Shown here piece after piece: positions 53,879 through 63,184 of a stretch of 64,000 nt of DNA. Source of the stretch: Photobacterium lipolyticum (lineage in GTDB: Bacteria > Pseudomonadota > Gammaproteobacteria > Enterobacterales > Vibrionaceae); the NCBI RefSeq assembly GCF_003026475.1, contig NZ_PYMC01000004.1, positions 1-64,000 of the forward strand, written 5' to 3'. The translations under genes and the position numbers were made by a program. Under the pieces are notes generated by a model, which saw nothing but the letters and a program-made list of their open reading frames with translations, did not search any database and was not told the origin of the DNA. Position 1 is the stretch's first letter. Each line of letters starts with the position of its first letter.

Positions 53879-54066
53879 AACAACAAATATCACTGTATTT
53901 CATGAGGTTAGCAGCAATCGCGACGTCAAATATTTGACCTCCCATCATCTAGCGGCCTCAATAATCAAACAGCTTGATAATAAACCTCAAAAAAAACAGC
54001 AAATATCACTCAATTTCAGGGCATAGACAGTACCAGCCGCGTCATATCTTTGACCCTGTATCACCC
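53879..54066. repeat. Imperfect tandem repeat upstream of MCP paralogue B
   Basis: A unit of about 70 bp occurs twice with a period near 117 bp (53881-53949 and 53998-54066). Both read AAATATCACT..ATTTCA, then CGCGaCGTCAaATaTTTGACC. The unit lies between the chemoreceptor and pstS and may be a duplicated promoter region. Confidence 0.6.
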
Positions 54067-54173
54067 ACTTTCGCGCATACGCAAGCACAATCGATTGAAT
54101 CGTGATGCATTATTCCTAACTAGATCTCATTCCATTAAGCATTAGTTACCGCTGTCATGCAGGATTCAACGTT

Positions 54174-54195
54174 CTGAAACATAATTGTCATAAAA
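54174..54195 (+). promoter_or_regulatory. Pho box (PhoB site)
   Basis: Two 11-base direct units, CTGAAACATAA and TTGTCATAAAA, match the PhoB box pattern (CTGTCATA-A/T-A each). It lies 70 bases before pstS and implies induction under phosphate starvation. Confidence 0.8.
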
Positions 54196-54264
54196 CTAAC
54201 CTAACCTTACCTTCGTTCATTCAAACCTATTGGCAATATCGCCAGCATGTAAAGGATTAGGAAA

Positions 54265-55089
54265 ATGAAAACAAAGATTATCGGTGCACTAGCTCTTGCA
54301 GGTTCAATGGCTTTCAATACAGCGGCAGTTGCAAACGAGACTATCTCTGTTGTCGGTTCAAGTTCAGTTACACCATTGATGGAAGTGTTTGGTGAAACTT
54401 ATAGCAATACAAACTCAAATGTTTTCGTTGAAGTTCAGGGTCCGGGCTCTTCTGCTGGTATTCGTGCTGCCAAAGACGGTTCAGCGGATCTCGGTATGAG
54501 TTCTCGTAACCTTAAAGACTCTGAGAAGTCAGAGGATTTGATAGAAGTGGTTGTGGCCCGTGACGGCATTGCCGTTGTTGTGCACAACAACAACCCGGTT
54601 AACGATCTTTCCAAAGAAGACGTTACTAAAATCTATAAAGGTGAAATCACCAACTGGAAACAAGTGGGTGGCGAAGATAAACCGATCGTCGTCGTGACAC
54701 GTGATACCGCATCCGGTACCCGTGGCGCTTTCGAAGATATCATGTCACTCAAAAAGAAAATTAACGACATTAAAGTTTCCGCTATTTCTCAGCGCGCCCA
54801 GGTTGCAAGTGGTAACGGACAGCTCAAAACAACCGTTGCTAATAACCCGTTTGCTATCGGTTACATTTCTCTGGGGACTGTTGATAACTCACTAAAAGCA
54901 GTAGCTATCGACGGCCGCAAACCATCAGTTGAAAACATTAAGTCTGGTGAGTATCAGGTCCAGCGACCTTTCCTTGTTCTGTATCAGGCAAGCAGAATTA
55001 ACCCGACCACTAAGACCTTCATGGACTGGACTTTGTCTGACGAAGCTCAAAAACTGGTTGCAGCTAAAGGTTACATCGCAATTAATTAA
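54265..55089 (+). CDS. pstS: Phosphate-binding protein PstS
   Basis: A 274-residue periplasmic phosphate receptor. A signal peptide (about 1-24, ending AVAN) precedes ETISVVGSSSVTPLMEVFGETY and the ligand loops VQGPGSSAGIRAAKDGSADLGMSSR and TRDTASGTRGAFEDI. It is shorter than E. coli PstS (about 346 residues) and belongs to the compact form also found in Vibrio. First gene of pstSCAB, preceded by a Pho box and followed by a hairpin that should raise its level over the transporter subunits. Confidence 0.95.
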   Translation: MKTKIIGALALAGSMAFNTAAVANETISVVGSSSVTPLMEVFGETYSNTNSNVFVEVQGPGSSAGIRAAKDGSADLGMSSRNLKDSEKSEDLIEVVVARDGIAVVVHNNNPVNDLSKEDVTKIYKGEITNWKQVGGEDKPIVVVTRDTASGTRGAFEDIMSLKKKINDIKVSAISQRAQVASGNGQLKTTVANNPFAIGYISLGTVDNSLKAVAIDGRKPSVENIKSGEYQVQRPFLVLYQASRINPTTKTFMDWTLSDEAQKLVAAKGYIAIN

Positions 55090-55100
55090 GTCACTTTAGT

Positions 55101-55133
55101 AACGCTCGGCTAAAGGCTGAGCGTTATTTTTTG
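55101..55133 (+). terminator. Hairpin between pstS and pstC
   Basis: AACGCTC...GAGCGTT with ATTTTTT after it. A partial terminator here is typical of binding-protein operons. Confidence 0.75.
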
Positions 55134-55231
55134 CCACAACGATTTACATTTTCACAGCTGCTTAACCAGCAGTTGTTCGTTCGATAGATACGAGATGAAC
55201 GAGTCGACGTTGTTGGTTTTTGGAGTTACAT

Positions 55232-56143
55232 ATGACCATCGCAAATAACATAGAGAAGACAGCAAAAGGCTCATCACTGAAATCAAAAAAAGTGATTGAC
55301 TGGCGTGAACTGTTCTTCAAAAATCTTTTCATGCTAAGTGCCGCGCTTGGCATTTTGTCTTTAATAACCATTGGTTATTTTATTTTCCGAGAAGGTTTCG
55401 CTGCATTCCAGCATGCTGGAATTACAGGTATCGTTTTAGGGTCTGACTGGTTGCCACCGGCATTATTTGGTATCGCACCAATGATCGTCGCGTCTTTAGT
55501 TTCTACCGCTGGCGCGGTTATTCTGGGCGTACCTGTTGGGGTGTTAACCGCTATTTTTATCGCCGAAGTCGCCCCCAAACGCTTAGCAAATCTTATTCGT
55601 CCAATGATCGAGTTACTCGCGGGTATTCCTTCGGTTGTTTACGGTTTCTTCGGTCTGGTTATCATTGTTCCGCTAGTTCAGGAGATCTTTAATATACCAG
55701 CCGGTAACACGGTTCTGGCTGGTATTATCGTTCTTGCGGTGATGATCCTGCCTACCGTTATTACGGTATCTGAAACGTCGATTCGTGCCGTTCCTCGTAC
55801 CTATAAAGAAGGCTCTTTCGCGCTAGGCGCATCACACATGTTCACCATCTTTAAGCTCCTGCTTCCGGCTGCTCGCTCAGGCATTATGACTGGCGTTATT
55901 CTGGGCATTGCACGCGCACTGGGTGAAACCATGGCCATCATCATGGTAATGGGTAACTCCCCTGCCATGCCTGAAGGGCTGCTTGATTCTGCGCGCACCC
56001 TGACCGCGAACATTGCCATTGAAATGTCTTATGCAACAGGCATTCATGCAAGCGCGCTATACGCAACGGGCATTGTTCTGCTTGCCTTTATTATGATATT
56101 GAACGCCGCCCTCCTGTACTTAAACCGTGAGCGTGCGAGGTAA
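55232..56143 (+). CDS. pstC: Phosphate ABC transporter permease PstC
   Basis: A 303-residue inner-membrane permease with six predicted TM helices. It contains IRPMIELLAGIPSVVYGFFGLVIIVPL and the coupling-loop SIRAVPRTYKEGSFALGASHMFTIFKLLLPAARSGIMTG. ATG 55232 has GGAG upstream; the frame extends 4 codons further to a TTG. Its TAA overlaps the pstA start (TAATG). Confidence 0.95.
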   Translation: MTIANNIEKTAKGSSLKSKKVIDWRELFFKNLFMLSAALGILSLITIGYFIFREGFAAFQHAGITGIVLGSDWLPPALFGIAPMIVASLVSTAGAVILGVPVGVLTAIFIAEVAPKRLANLIRPMIELLAGIPSVVYGFFGLVIIVPLVQEIFNIPAGNTVLAGIIVLAVMILPTVITVSETSIRAVPRTYKEGSFALGASHMFTIFKLLLPAARSGIMTGVILGIARALGETMAIIMVMGNSPAMPEGLLDSARTLTANIAIEMSYATGIHASALYATGIVLLAFIMILNAALLYLNRERAR

Positions 56144-56997
56144 TGACTATGTCTCTATCAACGCAATTAAAAGATAGAATCTCTCTGAGCGTAATTTGGC
56201 TATCAGCGGGTATCACTGTTGGCTTCCTGCTTTGGGTTGTCTGGTACATCTTAAGTAACGGTCTGTCTTATGTAGACTGGTCGTTTATCTCCAGTAACTA
56301 CACCACAATTGGCAAAGAATCTGGCATCTGGCCTATGATTGTGTCGACACTTTATATGGTTGCCGCCTCCATTTCTGTGGCTGCACCCATTGGCATTATG
56401 ACGGCTATCTATCTGACCGAATACGCTAAAGTAGGCAGTAAATTAGTCAAAGTCGTTCGTTTTTGTACAGAATCACTGGCGGGGATCCCGTCGATAATCT
56501 ACGGCCTGTTCGGTATGACCTTCTTCGTTGTCGTACTGGGCTTTGGTTACTCTATTCTGTCGGGGGCTCTGACCCTGAGTATTTTGATCCTTCCCGTCAT
56601 TATTCGTACGACAGAAGAAGCATTAATGTCTGTACCGCAAACTTACCGTGAAGGTTCTTACGGTTTAGGTGCCTCAAAAATCTACACCATCTGGAGACTT
56701 ATTCTGCCAAGTGCTATGCCTGGTATCGTAACCTCCATCATCCTCAGCGTGGGTCGTGTTATTGGTGAATCCGCACCGGTATTCATGACAGCAGGTATGG
56801 TTGCACGCGTTCCCGAGAGTGTTTTTGACTCGGGCCGTACATTAACCGTCCACCTGTATAAGTTAACGCAAGAGCTTTACACCATTCATGAGTGGCAACA
56901 AGCCTACGCAACGGCAACCGTTCTGATTGTGATTGTTCTTGTTATTAACATGATTACCAAATTGATTGCCAGCCGCTTCAATACGGCAACTTACTGA
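56143..56997 (+). CDS. pstA: Phosphate ABC transporter permease PstA
   Basis: A 284-residue partner permease. [45 protein letters not shown] and the coupling loop [35 protein letters not shown] are diagnostic. The start at 56143 overlaps the pstC stop; the second ATG at 56149 has better GAGG spacing and is equally plausible. Confidence 0.95.
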   Translation: MTMSLSTQLKDRISLSVIWLSAGITVGFLLWVVWYILSNGLSYVDWSFISSNYTTIGKESGIWPMIVSTLYMVAASISVAAPIGIMTAIYLTEYAKVGSKLVKVVRFCTESLAGIPSIIYGLFGMTFFVVVLGFGYSILSGALTLSILILPVIIRTTEEALMSVPQTYREGSYGLGASKIYTIWRLILPSAMPGIVTSIILSVGRVIGESAPVFMTAGMVARVPESVFDSGRTLTVHLYKLTQELYTIHEWQQAYATATVLIVIVLVINMITKLIASRFNTATY

Positions 56998-57014
56998 TTT
57001 TTGAGGACAAAAAG

Positions 57015-57764
57015 ATGAACAAATTTAACATTGAAAACCTTGATCTTTACTACGGTGAAAACCAGGCACTTAAAAAGATCTGCCTGCCAATTCCAAACCG
57101 TCAGGTAACGGCACTCATCGGCCCGTCAGGCTGTGGTAAATCGACCTTATTACGTTGCCTGAACCGGATGAACGACCTGATTGAAGGCGTTAAGATCAAC
57201 GGTTCACTGACTATGGATAGCGAAGATGTCTATGGCCACATCGATGTGGCTCAGCTACGAATTAAAGTGGGGATGGTGTTCCAGAAACCTAACCCGTTCC
57301 CGATGAGCATCTATGAAAATGTTGCTTATGGCCTGCGCGCTCAAGGGGTGAAAGATAAAAAGACCCTTGATGATGTCGTCGAAAAATCACTTCGTGGTGC
57401 AGCATTATGGGATGAAGTGAAAGACCGCCTTAAATCTCATGCTTTCGGCCTGTCAGGCGGCCAGCAACAGCGTCTGTGTATCGCCCGTACCATTGCAATG
57501 AAGCCAGAGGTTATCCTTATGGATGAACCAACTTCTGCATTGGATCCGATTGCGACCAAGAAAATTGAAGATTTGATGGAGTCACTAAAAAAAGACTTCA
57601 CGATTGTTATCGTGACTCACTCTATGCAACAAGCACGACGCATATCTGACCGTACCGCTTTCTTCCTGATGGGAGAACTGGTTGAACATGATGAGACAAA
57701 CGCACTGTTTAGTAACCCACGCGATGATCGCACCCGCGGTTATGTAAATGGTGATTTCGGTTAA
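57015..57764 (+). CDS. pstB: Phosphate ABC transporter ATPase PstB
   Basis: A 249-residue ATPase. Walker A ([20 protein letters not shown], the NRMND being typical of PstB), Q loop, signature [10 protein letters not shown], Walker [14 protein letters not shown] and H loop VTHSMQQA are intact. It ends [11 protein letters not shown], the family C terminus. It closes the pst operon; no phoU follows. Confidence 0.97.
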   Translation: MNKFNIENLDLYYGENQALKKICLPIPNRQVTALIGPSGCGKSTLLRCLNRMNDLIEGVKINGSLTMDSEDVYGHIDVAQLRIKVGMVFQKPNPFPMSIYENVAYGLRAQGVKDKKTLDDVVEKSLRGAALWDEVKDRLKSHAFGLSGGQQQRLCIARTIAMKPEVILMDEPTSALDPIATKKIEDLMESLKKDFTIVIVTHSMQQARRISDRTAFFLMGELVEHDETNALFSNPRDDRTRGYVNGDFG

Positions 57765-57799
57765 GGTGTATTACGAATAAGAAAAGCGATGGTACTATT

Positions 57800-57827
57800 G
57801 CCCCCTCCTTATAAGGGGGCTTTTTTT
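57800..57827 (+). terminator. Terminator of the pst operon
   Basis: GCCCCCT-CCTTATA-AGGGGGC followed by TTTTTTT. Confidence 0.95.
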
Positions 57828-57877
57828 GTTTATTACCAATCACTTATCAAGCAAGGGAATATGTAAAGTAATCAAAG

Positions 57878-57898
57878 TGGCGACAGAATGGCGACAGA
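57878..57898 (+). repeat. Short tandem TGGCGACAGA repeat at the host/phage junction
   Basis: TGGCGACAGA occurs twice with an 11-base period (57878-57887 and 57889-57898), between the pst terminator and the last phage gene. It marks where the prophage-like segment begins and is a candidate part of an attachment region; the opposite end is outside the window. Confidence 0.4.
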
Positions 57899-57932
57899 TG
57901 GAATTTATTCTCTCTCTTAACAGTTTGAATTA

Positions 57933-58130
57933 TTAGACTATAGAATGTTCCCCTGCTGAACTTCCACCCTTCACATCAGCCTTACCATTCTGGGTTATTT
58001 CATCCACCACGGCATTGGCAATGGCCTCGGCCATCTTACCCGCCATCGCGAACTCACCATCGAGAACAAAGCCCTGGGCTTTCAATTCGGTTTCCAGTTT
58101 CTGTTTCAGTGACGCTTTGCTTAATGCCAT
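57933..58130 (-). CDS. Small phage protein at the end of the tail operon
   Basis: A 65-residue protein (MALSKASLKQKLETELKAQGF...) that looks like an amphipathic helical structural or assembly protein, ending GGSSAGEHSIV. The start at 58130 just overlaps the upstream spike gene's stop region, so the two are co-translated. Similar short genes follow spike genes in contractile-tail clusters, but I cannot name the function. Confidence 0.65.
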   Translation of the reverse strand: MALSKASLKQKLETELKAQGFVLDGEFAMAGKMAEAIANAVVDEITQNGKADVKGGSSAGEHSIV

Positions 58131-58131
58131 C

Positions 58132-58896
58132 TTATTTCCCTGCGAATACGGTGGTTGATACATCTACGTGTGGCTTGCCCATGAACGGGCAGATACTTGC
58201 GCCAGTACAGACCCCTTTGCCACCATTGAGTTTGATGGTGTCTGCATCTTCTGTGATGTTCTTGGCTTTGATGGCTAGGTCTTTGCCCACAGTAAGATTC
58301 ACTTGCCCTTTGATGTCCTGAACCTGATCTTTGAGAATGGTAATTTCTTCACTCTGTTTCACCACAATCTTTCGCATCTGCTCAATAATGGCGGTGTAAT
58401 TTGTGGCGTTCACTGCTCTGTCGATACAATTCAAGGTAGCGTTTTTATCTGTGGTGCTTTCAAAGTTGCCATCTTGATCAACGTGGTGATAAACCCCTTG
58501 GCGCTGTTGGTAGCGGCTTTCGCCTTCTTTGATAGCCGGTAACTTGAACCCAAGCGGAAGAACGCAACGTATAAAGGGTTTGTCGGGTTGGCCGAACATA
58601 AAACCTAACTCCACGATGCTACCAATAGCAGGTGGTTCTAGTCGGCCAGCATGATCACCAAGACCAGGAACCGGAAGCGGTACTGCCTGCAGTGGTGGTT
58701 TGTCTTCGTATTCCATGCCCTTTTCATCGAGTAGCTGAACATCCACAGCATAGTGAGGATAAAAGCGATCAGACAAATCACCTTCTTCTGGAAGTTCTGG
58801 CAATGCGACAACCTTGCCCCATCTTGGCAAATGCCACTGGCCAGTGAACTCTGGGAATAAGCGGAAGATAATGCGCTTAATAACATTCACATCCAT
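58132..58896 (-). CDS. Phage baseplate spike protein (GpV-like)
   Basis: A 254-residue baseplate puncturing-device protein. The OB-fold region has GRLEPPAIGSIVELGFMFGQPDKPFIRCVLPLGF, typical of GpV/gp45 spikes. A coiled segment (IEQMRKIVVKQSEEITILKDQVQDI) and a repetitive beta-helical tail (VNLTVGKDLAIKAKNITEDADTIKLNGGKG) follow. The C terminus GVCTGASICPFMGKPHVDVSTTVFAGK, with two Cys and a His, may bind a metal at the tip, as PAAR-like tips do. It overlaps the hub gene by 10 bases. Confidence 0.85.
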   Translation of the reverse strand: MDVNVIKRIIFRLFPEFTGQWHLPRWGKVVALPELPEEGDLSDRFYPHYAVDVQLLDEKGMEYEDKPPLQAVPLPVPGLGDHAGRLEPPAIGSIVELGFMFGQPDKPFIRCVLPLGFKLPAIKEGESRYQQRQGVYHHVDQDGNFESTTDKNATLNCIDRAVNATNYTAIIEQMRKIVVKQSEEITILKDQVQDIKGQVNLTVGKDLAIKAKNITEDADTIKLNGGKGVCTGASICPFMGKPHVDVSTTVFAGK

Positions 58897-59576
58897 GTTA
58901 GCTTTGCCTCCGTTCCTTCAAACTCTACACCGACTAATCGAAGGCCATTCACAACAACACCAGGCTTGAGTCTTGGAATAGCCGGTATCTTTACTGACTT
59001 GTTGGCCGTGTGGTTTGTCATGAGTCCATTTGGTATGGTGACGGGCTTATCTGCCCAGAATGAATCCTGCCAACTGCCTACATAAATTTGCCCGTTGCCT
59101 TGTTGCTGCCAAAACAAATCACCAATGCTGAATGCTTGGGCCAGTTCGTCGATAACTCGATAGCCATTACCATCACTATAGAAACAAGGAATAGCGGTTT
59201 TGCTGTAAGCTTTCTCTGGTACCACAAATTGAAGACCCGTTTTATTGGTCACTTCGCTTAGTAGCTGCATCAGTGTTGGGTGACGCATGATGATGTTAAG
59301 CGGCTTGTAAAGTATTGCCGCTAATTCGCGGCAAAAGACTTTCGACCAACCTTTTTCGGCTGGTTGAACTCGCTCGATATAACCCAGAAAAACTCGCGTA
59401 ATATCATCGCCCCAACCTAAGTCCACGGCGATGATGGTATTTGGCTCTGGATTCCCTTCAACCGCGAGTTCACAACGCCCTGGTGTGTTTTCACTAAAGA
59501 CAATGCGATGGCTTTTCACCTTGCCTTTGTCTTTTCCAAGGTAAGCGCGGCAAAGGAACTTGTTGTTTGTTGTCAT
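58887..59576 (-). CDS. Phage baseplate hub protein (GpD/gp44-like)
   Basis: A 229-residue predicted hub protein (MTTNNKFLCRAYLGKDKGKVKSH...) of the kind that caps the tail tube and holds the spike. VTNKTGLQFVVPEKAYSKTAIPCFYSDGNGYRVIDELAQAF matches the hub region where a LysM-like fold precedes FxxDxxxxR-type helices. It is short for a hub (often 350 or more), suggesting that the function is split with the upstream 178-residue gene. Confidence 0.7.
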   Translation of the reverse strand: MTTNNKFLCRAYLGKDKGKVKSHRIVFSENTPGRCELAVEGNPEPNTIIAVDLGWGDDITRVFLGYIERVQPAEKGWSKVFCRELAAILYKPLNIIMRHPTLMQLLSEVTNKTGLQFVVPEKAYSKTAIPCFYSDGNGYRVIDELAQAFSIGDLFWQQQGNGQIYVGSWQDSFWADKPVTIPNGLMTNHTANKSVKIPAIPRLKPGVVVNGLRLVGVEFEGTEAKLTWM

Positions 59577-59596
59577 ACGTCACCGCCTTCTCACGG

Positions 59597-60133
59597 TTAA
59601 GCCAAAGCATTATCGACAGCTTTGAGTACCTTCATCACACCCGTTAGTTCTACTTCTGTACCTGGCGGCACATCGTCACTTTGTCCTGCTTCAACGGGTG
59701 TATTCACGCCTTGTACTTTTTGTTGTGCGGCGGGTTTATCCGGTTGGCGTTGTTCCACTCGTTCTGGTACCGATAGATGCTCTACCAGTTCAAATGAAAC
59801 GCTCCATTGCCTGTGAGAATCTTGCTCATCGGCACGAACGGCACCTTGAAATTTCACCTGACGAATTTTCAAAGCCTCTGCCGTTTTATTGCTAATGCGG
59901 TAGATTTGACGAGCATCGTTTTCTTGTGCTTCCGCCATGCTAAATAAGTTGGTTAATAGCTGCTTTTTGGTAAAAGGGATCACGCCTTTCACAGTCAGAA
60001 TTTTACCTTTGCTACCTGTTTCCGCTTGGTCAGTAGCCGAGGTCTGGCCGGACATGTCCTGTCCGGCTAGTTGTTGACGAACGCTAATGCGTAGGTTCTT
60101 TAGTGGGAGTTGAGTGCCGTTTAGGGTTAGCAT
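59597..60133 (-). CDS. Phage baseplate complex protein
   Basis: A 178-residue protein (MLTLNGTQLPLKNLRISVRQQLAGQDMSGQTSATDQAETG...). The GxDxSGQTSxTxxAExGxKxKxLxVxGxIPF pattern is one I recall from proteins annotated as baseplate complex or DNA-circularisation-like in Vibrio phages. A Pro/Gln-rich linker (VEQRQPDKPAAQQKVQG) leads to a C-terminal VLKAVDNALA. It lies 20 bases before the hub gene. Confidence 0.7.
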   Translation of the reverse strand: MLTLNGTQLPLKNLRISVRQQLAGQDMSGQTSATDQAETGSKGKILTVKGVIPFTKKQLLTNLFSMAEAQENDARQIYRISNKTAEALKIRQVKFQGAVRADEQDSHRQWSVSFELVEHLSVPERVEQRQPDKPAAQQKVQGVNTPVEAGQSDDVPPGTEVELTGVMKVLKAVDNALA

Positions 60134-60149
60134 TTTATTTCACTCTCAT

Positions 60150-62576
60150 TTAAACAGCGCTTCCGTCATTGATTGCTTTTGGCACTCCGGACTTTTTACG
60201 GTAAATCCCATCATCATCAACCCAAAAGTAATGAAATCCTTGACGAGTTACTGGAATTCTCGCCCCCTCAAAGCTCACGAACTGATTATTTGTACAATAA
60301 TAACAATGCTTCTCTCCTAGAGGCCCAGTGCCATCTACTCGAATCCTATTATTAATATTATTTTTCCCTCGTCCGTTAGCGATAAGAGGAATATCTTCAA
60401 AAACATTAATACCCTCACCATCAACTTGATCAATGACTAACATCACATAATCAGAAGCTTGATTGTCTTCAATATTAAAGTTATCTATATCCAGTTTCCC
60501 ATAACGTTGTATCAGCCAGTGCTGTTTCCCACCGTAGGTTTTTACATTATCAATTTCTAATGAGTGACAATCGGTTATAACTAAGGTTTCATCCTCAACA
60601 TGAGCTACATAGTTATTAATAGATAAATAGCCATCTAAATAACCCTCTACACTTTTTAAAGCATGTGTGACATTTTTACTTGTTACATTGTTTATAGTAA
60701 CTCGTTTAAATCCTTTATTTTGAATTCTTATATCTCGTGTAACATCTTCTATCTCCACACCATCAATTTTAACGGTATGCGTCCTGTCAATTATCGGTAT
60801 GTCATTCGGGTACGCGATAAACAGACCCTCAATGTCAGATCCAAACCCGTTTCTTTTCGCCCCTCTCATTATTGTGCCATTACCGACATGCCCGTTTGAC
60901 ACACCAGAGAAACGAATAACCCTGGTACCATACTGGGTGTTATAGTTCTCAGCGGTAACCCCAAGAACTTTTACATCTGACGCCTGATAGACCGGTGTAG
61001 CACCAATTTCGGATAGTGTTTCTGAGGTGACCAGTATTGGTTCACGATGATAACTATCTCGATATGTTCCCCCAGATATTTCTCCCGTTGATTCCAGATA
61101 AAGAACACCCTGCCTATCTGTTCGCAATGTAATACAGTTTAATGTAGTAGCATCTTTACAAAATCTGTAGAGGATTCCCGGATAAAGACCCACATTTGAT
61201 TTGGGTATGTCATGAACATTAACAGCCTGTACATTTATGTTATCGCAACAATAAAAATAAAATGCTGACATTCCACAATCATCATCAAATGATATATTGT
61301 CAGCGTTACCATTAAACTCCATACCTATAACAGTAAAGTTTTCATCCCGTTCGAAGTTTGGGTCATAATTAACACCAAAATCATTACCAATGAAAAAATA
61401 ACTTTCCTTATAATGTCCTGGAATCGCTGTTATTTTGCACCCCCATCCATCAACAACAACATCTGAACCTGCTGCAATTTTTTTCCCATCATAAAACAAC
61501 TCCATGGGTGGAAATATAATGCGCTTAGCCCCCGTTGCAACTGCCGTTCTAATTGCTTCCGAATGATCTTTGTTTTCATTCATCTCTTCTGTAATAAAAT
61601 AATCCACACGAACAAATGAACGAAAAAGACTGTGTATTATTTGTTCTGGAGACAATGGATTGAACTTAAACTTTAGATTCTCAGAGTTCGACCAAATATC
61701 TAACTTACCACTTACCCACTCTTTTCCCGCACTTTCACCCTCCGGCCTTAAATCACTCACCGAACCATCAGCCAACACCTGGGCAATCTTACAAACAAAG
61801 TGCTTCATGCCATTGGCATCGGTGTAATCGTCTTTTTCTTCAGCTGTCACCACAAAATCAAACAGGGTGACTTGTTCACCTGTTGGTGTGCCTTCGCGGT
61901 GTGCGTCTACGTAGATGAATGATGGCTTGTTAGAGACTTGAACGTTGCGATCAAATTCGAGTGTGACACGGTTACCCGACACATAGCCGGCACCCGCTTT
62001 GATGTTGAATGCGCTAGATTGTGGCGTGACTAAGAAGCCGTCTGCGATAAACCAATCTTTACCGTTCTGGTCGATGATGGCTTGCGCGGTATCGGTGTCC
62101 ATCTTTTTCATTCGGTCGCTAGCGTTGTATTGCCAACTTTTAGCATCAACCGTGATGTTGGTGATTTCGGCAACATCTTTATATTCAAGCGTGATGTTTC
62201 GAACTAACGTATTCCCAACAATACCCGGCTCATTGGGTGTTTTTGGTGTGAGTGCATGGTGGTCAATAGTTACTAGAACGCCATGCTCAGAGCTGTAACC
62301 ACCTGTCCAGTTAAACTCAAAAGGGCCGTCGCTACTTTCTAGTGTGGTTGTATAAATAACCACGTCAGCACTTAGTTTTCCTCTTGTTTCTACTGACTTT
62401 TCAAATACCACGTGTTCTGTCGGGATCTCATCATCAGGCTGAGGGAAATCGGCTCGATTAGGTATATTCGCGAAGATAAACTTATCTAGCTTAAAAGGCA
62501 CTTCTTGAGCATTTACATCTGCCAGAAGAGATTTACCTGCTGCTGTTAAAATCTTCGTTTCCGTAGTATTTGCCAT
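60150..62576 (-). CDS. Phage tail fibre / tailspike with beta-helix C-terminal domain
   Basis: An 808-residue fibre. Residues 1-280 form a DUF3751-like (phage fibre) attachment domain: MANTTETKILTAAGKSLLADVNAQ, KLDKFIFANIPNRADFPQPDDEIP and DLRPEG. Residues about 285-790 have short repeating strands (for example VTINNVTSKNVTHAL and LEIDNVKTYGGK), as in right-handed parallel beta-helices of tailspikes. The C-terminal half is visibly more AT-rich than the N-terminal third. No fibre-assembly chaperone gene follows. Could be a polysaccharide-binding or depolymerising spike; no catalytic motif was identified. Confidence 0.8.
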   Translation of the reverse strand: MANTTETKILTAAGKSLLADVNAQEVPFKLDKFIFANIPNRADFPQPDDEIPTEHVVFEKSVETRGKLSADVVIYTTTLESSDGPFEFNWTGGYSSEHGVLVTIDHHALTPKTPNEPGIVGNTLVRNITLEYKDVAEITNITVDAKSWQYNASDRMKKMDTDTAQAIIDQNGKDWFIADGFLVTPQSSAFNIKAGAGYVSGNRVTLEFDRNVQVSNKPSFIYVDAHREGTPTGEQVTLFDFVVTAEEKDDYTDANGMKHFVCKIAQVLADGSVSDLRPEGESAGKEWVSGKLDIWSNSENLKFKFNPLSPEQIIHSLFRSFVRVDYFITEEMNENKDHSEAIRTAVATGAKRIIFPPMELFYDGKKIAAGSDVVVDGWGCKITAIPGHYKESYFFIGNDFGVNYDPNFERDENFTVIGMEFNGNADNISFDDDCGMSAFYFYCCDNINVQAVNVHDIPKSNVGLYPGILYRFCKDATTLNCITLRTDRQGVLYLESTGEISGGTYRDSYHREPILVTSETLSEIGATPVYQASDVKVLGVTAENYNTQYGTRVIRFSGVSNGHVGNGTIMRGAKRNGFGSDIEGLFIAYPNDIPIIDRTHTVKIDGVEIEDVTRDIRIQNKGFKRVTINNVTSKNVTHALKSVEGYLDGYLSINNYVAHVEDETLVITDCHSLEIDNVKTYGGKQHWLIQRYGKLDIDNFNIEDNQASDYVMLVIDQVDGEGINVFEDIPLIANGRGKNNINNRIRVDGTGPLGEKHCYYCTNNQFVSFEGARIPVTRQGFHYFWVDDDGIYRKKSGVPKAINDGSAV

Positions 62577-62581
62577 GTTTA

Positions 62582-63184
62582 TTAACCTTTAATCACTGCG
62601 TTGTAGTACTCGCATTCCATGTTTTGCACTTTAGGTAATGCATGAACTGCAATTCTGTTTTTGATGTGTGCATTGTCGTAACTTGCCTCTAGAGACTTGT
62701 TCTTTACAGCCAACGGCATTTCGACATAACTGGTGTATTGATAACGGCGACAGGTACGCCCATACTGGCGAACCACCGTGTCTAATAATTTCGGTACCTT
62801 GGTTAAGTCACCGTCTCGAATTTTTAGGCTGATCACATCCCAATCGACGTTCACTAACCTTTCATCTTGGGCAATGTGCGGATAGCCGAGCTTTTCAAAC
62901 ATCTCCTCCCATCCGGACACTGAGCCAGCATCACGAGAAAACCCGTAAGCATGAGCCACACGAATTCGAAACAGGTATTCGGGCTCTTGGCCTAGCTTTT
63001 CCACTCCACGCTGCCAAGCCAGAATATTGACCAATGCAATTGGGGCGGTCAGTGGGTCATGCTGTTGCAACGGCATTTCAAATGCGGCTTTCACATGTTC
63101 CCAGTAATTACGCATTGCTCGGGCGAATTTTGCTAACTCGCCTCTACCCATCCAGTAACGCAGGTTTATCTCAGGTATTTTCAA
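62582..63184 (-). CDS. Phage tail protein I (baseplate wedge)
   Basis: A 200-residue P2 GpI-like wedge protein that links baseplate to fibres. PLTAPIALVNILAWQRGVEKLGQEPEYLFRIRVAHAYGFSRDAGSVSGWEEMFEKLGY resembles the conserved central region. It overlaps the baseplate J gene by 14 bases and is followed by the fibre gene, the standard J-I-H order. Confidence 0.82.
   Translation of the reverse strand: MKIPEINLRYWMGRGELAKFARAMRNYWEHVKAAFEMPLQQHDPLTAPIALVNILAWQRGVEKLGQEPEYLFRIRVAHAYGFSRDAGSVSGWEEMFEKLGYPHIAQDERLVNVDWDVISLKIRDGDLTKVPKLLDTVVRQYGRTCRRYQYTSYVEMPLAVKNKSLEASYDNAHIKNRIAVHALPKVQNMECEYYNAVIKG

Noticed and set aside
53751..53948. N-terminal extension of MCP paralogue B
   Set aside because: The extra 66 residues have no ribosome site, and the protein from ATG 53750 aligns from its first residue with paralogue A.
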